Part shown: positions 54,177-62,970 of the stretch, piece after piece
Numbering within the stretch: position 1 is the stretch's first letter
Layout of the letters: each line of letters opens with the position of its first letter
Assembly: GCF_000012865.1 (NCBI RefSeq)
Contig: NC_007503.1
Span: 1,240,001 to 1,304,000, forward strand
Direction: 5' to 3'
Source of the DNA: Carboxydothermus hydrogenoformans Z-2901
GTDB lineage: Bacteria > Bacillota > Z-2901 > Carboxydothermales > Carboxydothermaceae
Length of the DNA stretch: 64,000 nt
The notes under the pieces: generated by a model
Told to the model about the DNA's origin: nothing
Database searches by the model: none
The model's input: only the letters and a program-made list of their open reading frames with translations
Made by a program: the position numbers and the translations under genes

Positions 54177-55415
54177 TCACCCGTTAAATTTTTTTACAAT
54201 TAAACTTACATTATGACCGCCAAATCCCAATGAGTTAGAAAGGGCAGCTTTTACCACCGTATCCCGACCGGTATTGGGAACATAATCAAGATCTAATCCT
54301 TCCTCCGGTTCATCGCAATTTAAAGTAGGGGGAACTTGATTGAAAAATACTGCCAAAATCGAATAAATGGTTTCTATCCCCCCGGCCGCTCCTAACAAAT
54401 GCCCCGTCATCGACTTCGTTGAGCTTACCATCAGCTTGTAAGCATGATCACCAAAAACCTTTTTTATTGCTAAAGTTTCTACTTTGTCATTTAATGGCGT
54501 CGAAGTCCCGTGAGCATTAATGTAATCGATATCTTCGGGATTTAACCGGGCATCTTTCAGGGCTAACTCCATTGCTCGGGCGGCACCTTTTCCTTCAGGA
54601 TCAGGAGCGGTGATATGGTATGCATCGCTCGTAACGCCATACCCCACAATCTCTCCATAAATCCGTGCTCCGCGGGCCAGGGCATGTTCCAAAGTCTCTA
54701 ATATCAAAATTCCGGCACCTTCACCCATAACAAACCCGTCCCGGTCTTTATCAAAAGGCCGGGAAGCTTTTTCCGGCTCGTCATTTCTCGTAGACATAGC
54801 TTTCATAGAACAAAACCCGGCAAAAGAGAGAGGAGTTATCGCTGCTTCCGCACCACCGGCAATGGCAACATCAACCTCGCCCCTTTGCAAACAGCGAAAA
54901 GCATCCCCCACCGCATTAGCTCCCGAAGCACACGCTGAAACAATCGTTTCATTGGGGCCGGTTAAGCCAAAGGTAATTGCTATCTGCCCCCCAGCCATGT
55001 TGGCAATCATCATAGGTACAAAAAAAGGACTGACTCGGTCTGGCCCCTTCTCCCGTAAAATAGCAGCCTGCTCCTCCAGAGTTTTTATCCCACCAATTCC
55101 ACTTCCAATAAATATTCCTGCTCTTTCAGGATTAATTTTACTGAGCTCAAGCCCCGCATCTTCGATTGCCAATTTAGTTGCCGCAACAGCAAACTGAGTA
55201 AAACGGTCCATGCGCCGGGCTTCTTTTTTATCAATAAATTTTAAAGGGTCAAAATCCCTAACTTCAGCAGCAATACGGGTTGCAAAGCCAGTGGTATCAA
55301 AGGAACTTACTTCTCTAACCCCCGATACTCCTTTCATTAAGTTATCCCAATTTTCTTTAATCCCAATACCAAGCGGGGAAATTAGACCCAAACCAGTAAC
55401 TACAACCCTTTTCAT
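54177..55415 (-). CDS. fabF: 3-oxoacyl-ACP synthase II FabF
   Basis: FabF extends acyl-ACP chains with malonyl-ACP. Catalytic residues are the Cys in [12 protein letters not shown] and the two His in [11 protein letters not shown] and [14 protein letters not shown]. Length 412 is typical. It follows acpP after a gap with a strong terminator hairpin, so its expression is likely lower than that of acpP, and it leads into rnc-smc-ftsY. Confidence 0.97.
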   Translation of the reverse strand: MKRVVVTGLGLISPLGIGIKENWDNLMKGVSGVREVSSFDTTGFATRIAAEVRDFDPLKFIDKKEARRMDRFTQFAVAATKLAIEDAGLELSKINPERAGIFIGSGIGGIKTLEEQAAILREKGPDRVSPFFVPMMIANMAGGQIAITFGLTGPNETIVSACASGANAVGDAFRCLQRGEVDVAIAGGAEAAITPLSFAGFCSMKAMSTRNDEPEKASRPFDKDRDGFVMGEGAGILILETLEHALARGARIYGEIVGYGVTSDAYHITAPDPEGKGAARAMELALKDARLNPEDIDYINAHGTSTPLNDKVETLAIKKVFGDHAYKLMVSSTKSMTGHLLGAAGGIETIYSILAVFFNQVPPTLNCDEPEEGLDLDYVPNTGRDTVVKAALSNSLGFGGHNVSLIVKKFNG

Positions 55416-55433
55416 TTTTTCACCTCTTTTAAA

Positions 55434-55464
55434 AAAGTCCCGGGAAACAATTCCGCGGGACTTT
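55434..55464 (-). terminator. Terminator/attenuator between acpP and fabF
   Basis: AAAGTCCCG pairs with CGGGACTTT, with an inner GGAA-TTCC pairing, followed by a run of Ts on the minus strand and then the fabF SD. It would give excess acpP over fabF mRNA. Confidence 0.85.
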
Positions 55465-55468
55465 AAAT

Positions 55469-55702
55469 TTAAACTCTCTCCTGAATATAGTTAACAGCAT
55501 CCCCAACGGTGCGAATTTTTTCCGCATCTTCATCGGGTATCTCTAATTCAAACTCTTCTTCAAAAGCCATAATTAACTCCACAATGTCCAATGAATCCGC
55601 TCCAAGGTCGTCAATAAACGATGCTTCCATAGTAACTTCATCTTCTTCGACTCCTAATTGATCCACGATTATTTTTTTAACCCGCTCAAACACTCCTGCC
55701 AT
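55469..55702 (-). CDS. acpP: Acyl carrier protein
   Basis: AcpP carries acyl intermediates on a 4'-phosphopantetheine arm attached to Ser37 in [14 protein letters not shown]. The 77-residue acidic protein is a standard ACP. It follows fabG by 15 bases and ends before a terminator hairpin. Confidence 0.98.
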
Positions 55703-55717
55703 AAATTCACCTCCTTC

Positions 55718-56461
55718 CTACATCACCATTCCGCCATCCACAACAATTGTTTGCCCAGTTATATAGCCTGCGCCTTCACTTGCCAGAAACAACACCGCCG
55801 CCGCCACATCATCGGGGGTACCCAGTCTTTCTGCAGGGATGGCGTTAAGCAAAGCTTCTTTTACTTTTTCGTCTAATTTCTCGGTCATATCTGTTTTTAT
55901 GTACCCGGGCGCAACGGCATTAACGGTTATTCCCCTGCTGGCAAGTTCCAAGGCCACGGCTTTGGTAAAGCCGATAATAGCGGCTTTACTTGCAGCATAA
56001 TTGGCTTGACCGGCATTTCCTTTAATGCCAACCACCGAACTGATATTAATGATTCTTCCAAACCGCTGTTTTAGCATTATTTTGGCAGCTTCGCGGGTTA
56101 CAAGAAATGTTGAATATAAATTTGTTTTTATAACGGAGTCAAAGTCGTCATATGACATGCGTAAAAGAAGTTTATCTTTGGTAATACCCGCATTATTTAC
56201 AACAATATCAATTTTGCCAAAAGTCGTTACTAATTCCTTAAAAATTCTCTCAACTTCTTCTTTTTGGCTGACATCACCTTTTACAAGAAGAACTTCTGCA
56301 CCCTTACTTTCTAACTCCTCTTTTAACTGGCTGGCCAGCAAATCGTTATGAGCATAGTTTATTCCAACTTTTGCTCCTGCCAGAGCAAATCTTTCGGCTA
56401 TTTTACGTCCGATACCGCGGCTTGCCCCAGTAACCAGGACAACTTTACCGCTAAAATTCAT
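55718..56461 (-). CDS. fabG: 3-oxoacyl-ACP reductase FabG
   Basis: FabG is an NADPH-dependent short-chain dehydrogenase reducing 3-ketoacyl-ACP. The N-terminal TGASRGIG motif, NNAG, and the catalytic Ser-Tyr-Lys set (NISSVVG and YAASKAA) are present. I chose ATG 56461 (MNFSGKVVLVTG), nine bases after GGAGG and one base after the fabD stop, giving 247 residues; the longer frame to 56509 lies inside fabD. Confidence 0.97.
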   Translation of the reverse strand: MNFSGKVVLVTGASRGIGRKIAERFALAGAKVGINYAHNDLLASQLKEELESKGAEVLLVKGDVSQKEEVERIFKELVTTFGKIDIVVNNAGITKDKLLLRMSYDDFDSVIKTNLYSTFLVTREAAKIMLKQRFGRIINISSVVGIKGNAGQANYAASKAAIIGFTKAVALELASRGITVNAVAPGYIKTDMTEKLDEKVKEALLNAIPAERLGTPDDVAAAVLFLASEGAGYITGQTIVVDGGMVM

Positions 56462-56462
56462 T

Positions 56463-57401
56463 TTATCCAACCTCCCCGGGGTTATCAAGTAAAAACCGCA
56501 AACTTTCAAGATTATTTACACTAAAAGTGGCAACCGGGACTATGCGCTTAATTAAGTTAGTTAATACCTTGCCAGGACCTATTTCAATAAATTTCGTAAC
56601 TTCGACCTTAACCATTTCCAGCACCGACTGCTCCCATAAAACCGGAGAAGCCATTTGCTTAGATAGTAAATCCTTTATTTTCACAGGATCAGTTAAGATT
56701 TCAGCGGTAACATTACTGATAACCGGTACTTTAGGAGGTAAAAACTCAACCTTTTCTAAGTACTCCTGAAACTTTAACGCGGCAGCCCTCATCAGGGACG
56801 AATGAAAAGGTGCTGAAACCGGAAGTTCTACAATCTTTCGAGCCCCCACTTCCTTTAATTGGGTTTTTGTAAGCTCTTTTATTTTACTTTCACCGGCCAA
56901 TACGTACTGGCCCCCACCGTTAAAGTTCACGATTTCCATGATACCATATTCCTGGAGTTTTTTTACCGTAGCCACAAGTTCTTCTTTTTCTATGCCCATA
57001 ACCGCAAGCATTACCCCTTGCCCCAAAGGAACAGCTTCCTGCATCAGTTTTCCCCTGACATGTACAAGTCTAACTGCATCGGCAAAATTTATTACTCCGG
57101 CAGCGGTAAGGGCAGTAAACTCTCCTAAACTATGACCGCCATAAATTTTAGCTTTTATTCCCTTTTCTTCTAAAGTTACATACAGAGCATAGCTTAAAGT
57201 TAAGATTGCCGGCTGGGTATTTTCGGTTTTATTGAGTTCCTCTTCGGGTCCTTCAAAAATAATTTTAGTTAAGTCATAACCTAAAATTTCATTGGCTAAA
57301 TTAAAGTATTTTCGTACCACTGGTAGTTCATCATATAAATCTTTGCCCATACCAACATACTGGGAACCTTGACCTGGAAAAACAAAAGCAGTTTTACTCA
57401 T
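56463..57401 (-). CDS. fabD: Malonyl-CoA:ACP transacylase FabD
   Basis: FabD loads malonyl groups onto ACP. The nucleophile Ser is in YGGHSLGEFTAL, and FPGQGSQYVGMG at the start and the PVSAPFHSSLM His are conserved. Length 312 is usual. It overlaps fabK by eight bases and is followed by fabG. Confidence 0.97.
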   Translation of the reverse strand: MSKTAFVFPGQGSQYVGMGKDLYDELPVVRKYFNLANEILGYDLTKIIFEGPEEELNKTENTQPAILTLSYALYVTLEEKGIKAKIYGGHSLGEFTALTAAGVINFADAVRLVHVRGKLMQEAVPLGQGVMLAVMGIEKEELVATVKKLQEYGIMEIVNFNGGGQYVLAGESKIKELTKTQLKEVGARKIVELPVSAPFHSSLMRAAALKFQEYLEKVEFLPPKVPVISNVTAEILTDPVKIKDLLSKQMASPVLWEQSVLEMVKVEVTKFIEIGPGKVLTNLIKRIVPVATFSVNNLESLRFLLDNPGEVG

Positions 57402-58338
57402 CGAATTCCCTCACAATCCTTTTCATTATTTCTCTCGCCTCATGCATAATTTCTTCAATAATTTCCTTAACCGGTTTTATTTCTTTTATTAATCCGGCAA
57501 TTTGTCCCGCCATCAGTGAACCTTCTTCTATATCCCCTTCCTGCATGCATCGCCTCAAACTTCCCGCACCAAGTTTTTCAAGTTCCTCGGGAGGAGCTCC
57601 TTTTTGTTCTAACTCCAAAAAACGCCGGGCAAGCTTATTTTTTATGACCCGCACAGGATGACCGGTCGAAGCCCCGGTGATAACCGTATCTCTGTCGCCG
57701 GCTTTAATTACCGCTTCTTTCACTGCTGGATGAATTTCCGTTTCTTCCGCACAAAGAAAACGGGTTCCAATTTGTACCGCTTGGGCTCCTAAGGCTAAAG
57801 CAGCAACCAATCCCCGACCATCAGCAATTCCACCGGCTGCAACTACCGGAATCGAAACATTATCTACAACTTGCGGTACAAGGGCCATGGTGGTAAGTTC
57901 TCCTATATGTCCCCCCGATTCATGGCCCTCAGCTATCACCGCATCTACTCCCGTTTTTTCCAGGCGCTTTGCCAAGGCCACCGAAGCCACCACTGGAATT
58001 ATTTTTACGTTATTTTCCTTGAGTTTTTTTATATACTTGCCGGGATTGCCAGCACCGGTAGTTATCACCGGAACCTTTTCTTCAATGATTACTTCCATAA
58101 CTTCATCTACATGGGGAGAAAGCAACATTACATTCACCCCAAAGGGTTTATCGGTAAGGTTTTTTACCTTCCGAACCTCCGCTAAAACCCATTCCGCCGG
58201 CGCATTACCCGCACCTATAATCCCAAGGCCACCGGCATTGGAAACCGCTGCTGCTAAGCGCGCAGTTGCCACCCAGGCCATTCCCCCCTGGATAATGGGA
58301 TACTTTATCTTTAAAAGTTCCGTAATCTTCGTCTTCAA
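57394..58338 (-). CDS. fabK: Enoyl-ACP reductase II FabK (FMN-dependent)
   Basis: FabK is a flavoprotein enoyl-ACP reductase that replaces FabI in some Firmicutes and is insensitive to triclosan. The 314-residue protein has the nitronate monooxygenase-like fold: IIQGGMAWVATARLAAAVSN, then EGHESGGHIGE and VVAAGGIADGRG. Close relatives are 2-nitropropane dioxygenases, but placement inside the fab operon points to FabK. It overlaps fabD. Confidence 0.93.
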   Translation of the reverse strand: MKTKITELLKIKYPIIQGGMAWVATARLAAAVSNAGGLGIIGAGNAPAEWVLAEVRKVKNLTDKPFGVNVMLLSPHVDEVMEVIIEEKVPVITTGAGNPGKYIKKLKENNVKIIPVVASVALAKRLEKTGVDAVIAEGHESGGHIGELTTMALVPQVVDNVSIPVVAAGGIADGRGLVAALALGAQAVQIGTRFLCAEETEIHPAVKEAVIKAGDRDTVITGASTGHPVRVIKNKLARRFLELEQKGAPPEELEKLGAGSLRRCMQEGDIEEGSLMAGQIAGLIKEIKPVKEIIEEIMHEAREIMKRIVREFDE

Positions 58339-58351
58339 TTTATCGCCCCCC

Positions 58352-59344
58352 CTAATATTCCATAATTAAACCGCCCCAGGCAAGCCCCGCTCCAAAACCA
58401 CTGAGTAAGAGCTTATCACCTTTCTTTAGTTTTCCCGCATGAATAGCTTCATCCAATGCTATTGGTATAGACGCCGCCGAGGTATTTCCGTAAAGCTCGA
58501 TATTAATAAAGGTCTTTTCAATATCTAAAGCTAAACGTTCCAAAGAGTTAACAATTATTCGACGATTGGCTTGGTGAAATAAATATAAATCAATATCGTC
58601 CGGTTGTAATTTGGCTTTTTCAAGTAAACCGTTTACCGACTCTTCAATTTTCTTTACAGCAAATTTAAAAACTTCACTTCCATTCATTTTAATAAAATGG
58701 AGCCTTTTTTCGACAGTTTCTGCTGATGCTGGAAGTTTAGACCCACCAGCAGGCAATTTTAATAGCTCAGCACCACTTCCGTCGGCTCCAAGTTCAAAGG
58801 CCAAAATCCCCGCTTTTTGAGGATTTACACCCAATATCACAGCACCTGCACCATCACCAAATAAAACAGCGGTACTTCTATCCTGCCAGTCAACTATTGC
58901 TGAAAGCTTTTCAGCGCCCACTACAAGTACCTTTTGGGGATACAGCACTTTAGTATATAAAGCTCCGGTAACTAAAGCATAAATAAACCCAGTGCAACCA
59001 ATAGACAAATCAAAAGCCCCGGCATTGGTAGCCCCAATCTTTTCCTGCAACTGGGCCGCCGTTGCGGGAAAAATCATATCCGGAGTAGCGGTAGCCACAA
59101 TTATTAAACCAATTTCCCCTGGTTCGATTTTTGCCTTCTGTATTGCCTTTTCTGAAGCATAGTATGCCATTGATAGGGTAGTTTCTTCCGGGGAGGCAAT
59201 ACGCCTTTCCCTGATTCCAGTTCGGGTTACTATCCATTCATCGGTAGTATCCAATCTTGACTCAAGCTCTTTGTTCGTTAAAACCTTTTCTGGCACATAA
59301 TACCCTGTTCCTAAAATTTCAATGCCTTCAATCCTTCCAGACAT
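58352..59344 (-). CDS. fabH: 3-oxoacyl-ACP synthase III FabH
   Basis: FabH starts fatty acid synthesis by condensing acetyl- or branched acyl-CoA with malonyl-ACP. The catalytic Cys is in SIGCTGFIYAL, with the His in FHQANRRI and Asn in YGNTSAAS. Length 330 is typical. Its start overlaps the plsX end by 17 bases, and an SD (GGGGGA) lies inside plsX. Confidence 0.97.
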   Translation of the reverse strand: MSGRIEGIEILGTGYYVPEKVLTNKELESRLDTTDEWIVTRTGIRERRIASPEETTLSMAYYASEKAIQKAKIEPGEIGLIIVATATPDMIFPATAAQLQEKIGATNAGAFDLSIGCTGFIYALVTGALYTKVLYPQKVLVVGAEKLSAIVDWQDRSTAVLFGDGAGAVILGVNPQKAGILAFELGADGSGAELLKLPAGGSKLPASAETVEKRLHFIKMNGSEVFKFAVKKIEESVNGLLEKAKLQPDDIDLYLFHQANRRIIVNSLERLALDIEKTFINIELYGNTSAASIPIALDEAIHAGKLKKGDKLLLSGFGAGLAWGGLIMEY

Positions 59345-60320
59345 TAAAATCCCCCTTTATCAATTCAGCTAAAAAACCGGATTCAACGGTCTTTGTCATT
59401 ACTTTTAAACCATTGCGTACCGCCAGTCGCCGGGAGCGCCCGTGGGCAATAAAAACTATCCCGTTTACCCCCAAAAGCGGAGCACCGCCATATTCTGCAT
59501 AATCAAGACGCTTTTTTATTTTTTGTAAAGACTCTCTTAAAATAAATCCCCCAAGACTCCCCCTTAAACCGGTAAAAACCTCATTTTTCAAAAGAACAAA
59601 AATACTTTCTGCCAGTCCTTCTCCAGTTTTAAGAACGATATTACCAACAAACCCATCGGCAACAATTATGTCCGCCACACCTCTAAAAATGTCCTTCCCT
59701 TCAATATTCCCTATAAAGCCAGAAATTTTTTCCTTTAAAATGGGAAAGGTCTTTTTTATCAGGTCATTACCTTTTCCTTCTTCTTCTCCGTTACTTAACA
59801 ACGCCACCCGAGGATTTTTTATTTGGTACGCAGTTTTTAAATAAACCTGGGCCATGACCGCAAATTGAAAAAGGTTTTCAGGTTTGACATCAACGTTGGC
59901 ACCAGCATCAATTAAAAACGTCTGCCCGGTCAGGGTGGGCAGCGGGGTAATAATTGCCGGTCGATCAATTCCGTTAATCTTACCCAAGCATAGCACCGCC
60001 GAAGCCATCACCGCTCCGGTATTGCCGGCAGAGAAAAAACCCTGAGCTACTCCTTCCCTTACTAATTGAAGACCTTTCCATACCGAGCTTTCCTTTTTCT
60101 TTATCGCAACTGTTGGTTTTTCTTCCATCGTTACAACTTCGTCGGCATTTATTATTTCAATATAACCAAGGGATTTTCCTTTTTTTGTTAATTCCTTTTT
60201 TATTTCATTTTCCCGGCCAACCAAGACAATTTTCTCTCCGGTTTCTTCAACAAAATCCTGGACCCCTAAAACTATTTCCCGGGGAGCATAATCTCCCCCC
60301 ATGGCGTCAACCACTAACAA
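59328..60320 (-). CDS. plsX: Phosphate acyltransferase PlsX
   Basis: PlsX converts acyl-ACP to acyl-phosphate, the acyl donor for PlsY in phospholipid synthesis. The N-terminal VDAMGGDYAPREIVLG and the AGNTGAVMASA and GFVGNIVLKTGEGL segments are family signatures. Length 330 is normal. It lies two bases after fapR, matching the fapR-plsX-fab order of Bacillus. Confidence 0.97.
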   Translation of the reverse strand: MLVVDAMGGDYAPREIVLGVQDFVEETGEKIVLVGRENEIKKELTKKGKSLGYIEIINADEVVTMEEKPTVAIKKKESSVWKGLQLVREGVAQGFFSAGNTGAVMASAVLCLGKINGIDRPAIITPLPTLTGQTFLIDAGANVDVKPENLFQFAVMAQVYLKTAYQIKNPRVALLSNGEEEGKGNDLIKKTFPILKEKISGFIGNIEGKDIFRGVADIIVADGFVGNIVLKTGEGLAESIFVLLKNEVFTGLRGSLGGFILRESLQKIKKRLDYAEYGGAPLLGVNGIVFIAHGRSRRLAVRNGLKVMTKTVESGFLAELIKGDFNVWKD

Positions 60321-60322
60321 TC

Positions 60323-60883
60323 CTAACCCTCCCTTGAAATTTTAAAAACCACAAATCTTCCAACATAAACAATTTCATTTTCTACATTGCCCACAACTTT
60401 TATGTAATATTTATTTTGTTTTTTTACCCGAACCACCGCGGTAGCAATAACCTTTTGACCCAAATATGCCGGTTTTTTAAAGCTCACCCGGGCAATCCCC
60501 GTCAAGACATTTTTACCCGGACACAAAGCAACTGCCAGAGAGTTTGCCTGGGCAAAAAGAAAGTGTCCGCGAGCAATATTTCCATCCTTAAAGCACATTT
60601 CCGGTGTAATTTCCAACATTGATGCCGCCTTTTCTCCCGGTTCTAATAAAAGCAACCGTCCAATAATATCCTCTTTGGCAAGCGATGTTAAATTTTGATA
60701 AGCTCGTTGCGCCATCATTTCAATACGTTCCCGTTGTTCGGGGATAGCTAAAATCATCCGATCCAAACGGATAGTCTGCACACTTACCCCTAAAGTTGCT
60801 GCTAATTGTTCATCAGTCAAAAAAGGGTTTTTTTCAATTATTTCCAGTAATTTTTTTCTTCTCGCTTCCGGAGACTTATTCAT
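60323..60883 (-). CDS. fapR: Fatty acid synthesis repressor FapR
   Basis: FapR represses lipid synthesis genes and is released by malonyl-CoA. An N-terminal DeoR-like HTH (LTDEQLAATLGVSVQTIRLD, about residues 18-37) is joined to a C-terminal hot-dog domain (about 65-186). Length 186 is usual. The operator-like palindrome 14 bases upstream implies control of its own operon, fapR-plsX-fabH-fabK-fabD-fabG-acpP. Confidence 0.95.
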   Translation of the reverse strand: MNKSPEARRKKLLEIIEKNPFLTDEQLAATLGVSVQTIRLDRMILAIPEQRERIEMMAQRAYQNLTSLAKEDIIGRLLLLEPGEKAASMLEITPEMCFKDGNIARGHFLFAQANSLAVALCPGKNVLTGIARVSFKKPAYLGQKVIATAVVRVKKQNKYYIKVVGNVENEIVYVGRFVVFKISREG

Positions 60884-60896
60884 TTAACACCACCTA

Positions 60897-60913
60897 TTAT
60901 TACCTGCTACTAT
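60897..60913. promoter_or_regulatory. Likely FapR operator
   Basis: TTATTACCTGCTACTAT closely matches the Bacillus FapR site (TTAGTACCTGATACTAA, from memory). It lies just downstream of a possible -10 (TATTAT on the minus strand) and overlaps the fapR leader, suiting autorepression. Confidence 0.75.
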
Positions 60914-60955
60914 ATAATAGTTTAACTTATCCCCGATTGTCTTGCAAGTAAAAAA

Positions 60956-60981
60956 AAATCTCCAGTTGCAACTGGAGATTT
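60956..60981 (-). terminator. Intrinsic terminator of rpmF
   Basis: A perfect 26-base palindrome (AAATCTCCAGTTG and its complement) is followed by about nine Ts on the minus strand. Confidence 0.93.
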
Positions 60982-60985
60982 TTGG

Positions 60986-61162
60986 CTATTCCATATTCAC
61001 AACCTGCCGGCCATCATAATACCCGCAGTTTTTACACACCCGATGAGGTATCATTAATTGATGGCAGTGGGGACAGCTTACAAGTTTAGGAGCAGCAATC
61101 TTCCACTGCGAACGCCGTTTATTTTTTCTTGCCTTTGACACCCGTCTTTTTGGTACTCCCAT
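60986..61162 (-). CDS. rpmF: 50S ribosomal protein L32
   Basis: I read this 58-residue protein directly: it starts MGVPKRRVSKARKNKRRSQW and contains two CxxC pairs (CPHC and CKNC) of the zinc-binding L32 form, ending with NMEstop. It follows the DUF177 gene by three bases, the usual partner in bacteria, and has a strong terminator right after it. The fapR operon begins about 70 bases downstream, as in many Firmicutes. Confidence 0.96.
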   Translation of the reverse strand: MGVPKRRVSKARKNKRRSQWKIAAPKLVSCPHCHQLMIPHRVCKNCGYYDGRQVVNME

Positions 61163-61165
61163 ACC

Positions 61166-61666
61166 TTACACCCCCTTTTGCTTTTCTAAGAGCTGTTTTA
61201 ACGGCAACAGCCGAATATCGATTTCTTCATGCGAACAGCTGCATTCCCGCTCATTTAAATTTTCACCACAAACCGGGCACAGGCCTTTACAATCATGATG
61301 GCAAACAGGTTTCAAAGGTAAATTTAATACCGTTTCTTCAAAAACCAGTTCATCAAGATTTATTTTAAAATCAACCAGAGCATAACTATCCTCATCAGCA
61401 ACTAACTTATATAAACGTTCCACAAAAAGATCAACTTTTAGCTCGATATTGCTAAGACAAAGGCTACAGTTGGTATGAACTTCCCCGGTTATTCTCCCTT
61501 TTAAATAAAACCCATCATTGGTATTTTGCACGGTGCCGGTAATTAAAAAAGGCTTATCGCTGGTAAAATTACCAAAGCCCTCTCCCAGCGTTTCAAGATT
61601 AATTTTTTCGGCAAACTCCAGCACGACATTTTTGTCATTTTTTATGGAAGTTAAATCTAAGTACAT
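61166..61666 (-). CDS. DUF177 (YceD) family protein
   Basis: DUF177 proteins are encoded beside rpmF and have been linked to 23S rRNA or ribosome assembly, with an unclear molecular role. The protein has an N-terminal beta region and a Cys-rich centre: CSLC, then CHHDCKGLCPVCG and CSC, possible zinc sites. I chose ATG 61666 (MYLDLTSIK), about nine bases after GGGGG; the longer frame to 61687 lies between the promoter and this start. Length is about 166. Confidence 0.9.
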   Translation of the reverse strand: MYLDLTSIKNDKNVVLEFAEKINLETLGEGFGNFTSDKPFLITGTVQNTNDGFYLKGRITGEVHTNCSLCLSNIELKVDLFVERLYKLVADEDSYALVDFKINLDELVFEETVLNLPLKPVCHHDCKGLCPVCGENLNERECSCSHEEIDIRLLPLKQLLEKQKGV

Positions 61667-61692
61667 CTTTAAAACCCCCAATAACAAGTAAC

Positions 61693-61721
61693 ATTATAAC
61701 CGGGGTAAAAAATACTGTCAA
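61693..61721 (-). promoter_or_regulatory. Consensus sigma-A promoter of the DUF177-rpmF unit
   Basis: TTGACA (61716-61721) and TATAAT (61693-61698) are spaced by exactly 17 bases on the minus strand, a perfect consensus. It lies within a few bases of the ackA stop codon. Confidence 0.9.
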
Positions 61722-61726
61722 CTATT

Positions 61727-62923
61727 TTACTTGTTAACTACCAGTTCAAGGGTTTCTTTAGCGATCATCAATTCTTCATTGGTTGGAATTACCATGATTT
61801 TCACTTTCGAGTCCGGAGTAGAAATTATTGCTTCCTTACCTCTTATTTTATTTTTCTCTTCATCAAGGGTTGCCCCAAGAAACTCCAAATATTTGCAAAC
61901 TTCCTTGCGCACCACATCCGAATTTTCCCCCACACCTGCCGTAAAAACTATGGCATCAACGCCATTCATGGCAGCGGCATAAGCCCCAATATATTTTGCT
62001 ACCTGGTAACAAAACATTTCCAGAGCAAGCTTAGCTTTATCATCCCCGGCAGATGCCCTTTCCTCAATATCTCTAAAGTCGCTGTAGCCAGATATTCCTA
62101 AAACACCGCTCTTTTTATTTAAAATATCATTAACCTGAGCGGCCGACAATCCTTCCTTTTCTTGGATAAAGGTCACAATAGCTGGATCAATATTCCCCGA
62201 ACGGGTTCCCATCAGAAGACCCTCTAAAGGAGTAAAACCCATAGAAGTATCTATCGATTTCCCTTCTTTTACCGCCGCCACACTTGAACCATTTCCCAGG
62301 TGACAGGTAATTATTTTTAGTTCATTTAGTGGCTTTCCAAGGATTTCTGAAGCTTTATAGGCAACGTACTTGTGGGAAGTTCCGTGAAAACCATACCGTC
62401 TAATCCCGTATTTTTCATACCAGTAATACGGTACGCCGTAAAGGTACGCTTTCCTGGGCATGGTCTGATGAAAAGCCGTATCAAAAACACCCACCTGCGG
62501 AGTATTTGGCAGGAGTTTTTGACAAGCTCTTATGCCTAAAATATTTGGAGGGTTGTGCAAAGGAGCCAGGTTAACACATTCCTCAACAGCTTTAAGGATT
62601 TCTTCATTGATAATAACTGAGCCGGAAAATTTTTCTCCACCATGCACAATTCTGTGGCCAATCGCAGTAATTTCTTCTAAATTACGCAAAATGCCGTATT
62701 CTTCCCGTACTAACTCTTCTAAAACTGCATTAATTGCAACCTCATGATTGACAAAAGGTTGCTCCTTTTTGATTTTTTCCCGGCCGGGAAGATCAATTAT
62801 TAACCGCGAACCTTCTAACCCAATCCTTTCTACCAAGCCTTTTGCTAATACCGTTTCCTTCTCCATGTCCAGTAACTGATATTTAAGGGATGAACTACCG
62901 CAGTTTAGCACGAGTACTTTCAC
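61727..62923 (-). CDS. ackA: Acetate kinase
   Basis: AckA interconverts acetyl-phosphate plus ADP and acetate plus ATP, the substrate-level step of acetogenic and fermentative acetate formation. Motifs are [41 protein letters not shown] and FTAGVGENS. Length 398 is typical. It follows pta by about 45 bases, with a weak hairpin between them. Confidence 0.97.
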   Translation of the reverse strand: MKVLVLNCGSSSLKYQLLDMEKETVLAKGLVERIGLEGSRLIIDLPGREKIKKEQPFVNHEVAINAVLEELVREEYGILRNLEEITAIGHRIVHGGEKFSGSVIINEEILKAVEECVNLAPLHNPPNILGIRACQKLLPNTPQVGVFDTAFHQTMPRKAYLYGVPYYWYEKYGIRRYGFHGTSHKYVAYKASEILGKPLNELKIITCHLGNGSSVAAVKEGKSIDTSMGFTPLEGLLMGTRSGNIDPAIVTFIQEKEGLSAAQVNDILNKKSGVLGISGYSDFRDIEERASAGDDKAKLALEMFCYQVAKYIGAYAAAMNGVDAIVFTAGVGENSDVVRKEVCKYLEFLGATLDEEKNKIRGKEAIISTPDSKVKIMVIPTNEELMIAKETLELVVNK

Positions 62924-62951
62924 AAAATATGCCCCCTTTTACGAAAATTTA

Positions 62952-62970
62952 AAAGCGCCAAAGGCGCCTT
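62952..62970 (-). terminator. Weak hairpin between pta and ackA
   Basis: AAGGCGCC and GGCGCTTT (with one G-U pair) form an eight-base stem around TTT, followed by a few Ts on the minus strand. It may attenuate ackA rather than stop transcription. Confidence 0.5.

Noticed and set aside
57887-58369. 160-codon open frame antisense to fabK
   Set aside because: Low-complexity Ser/Thr/Pro-rich translation with no SD; mirrors codon bias of fabK.
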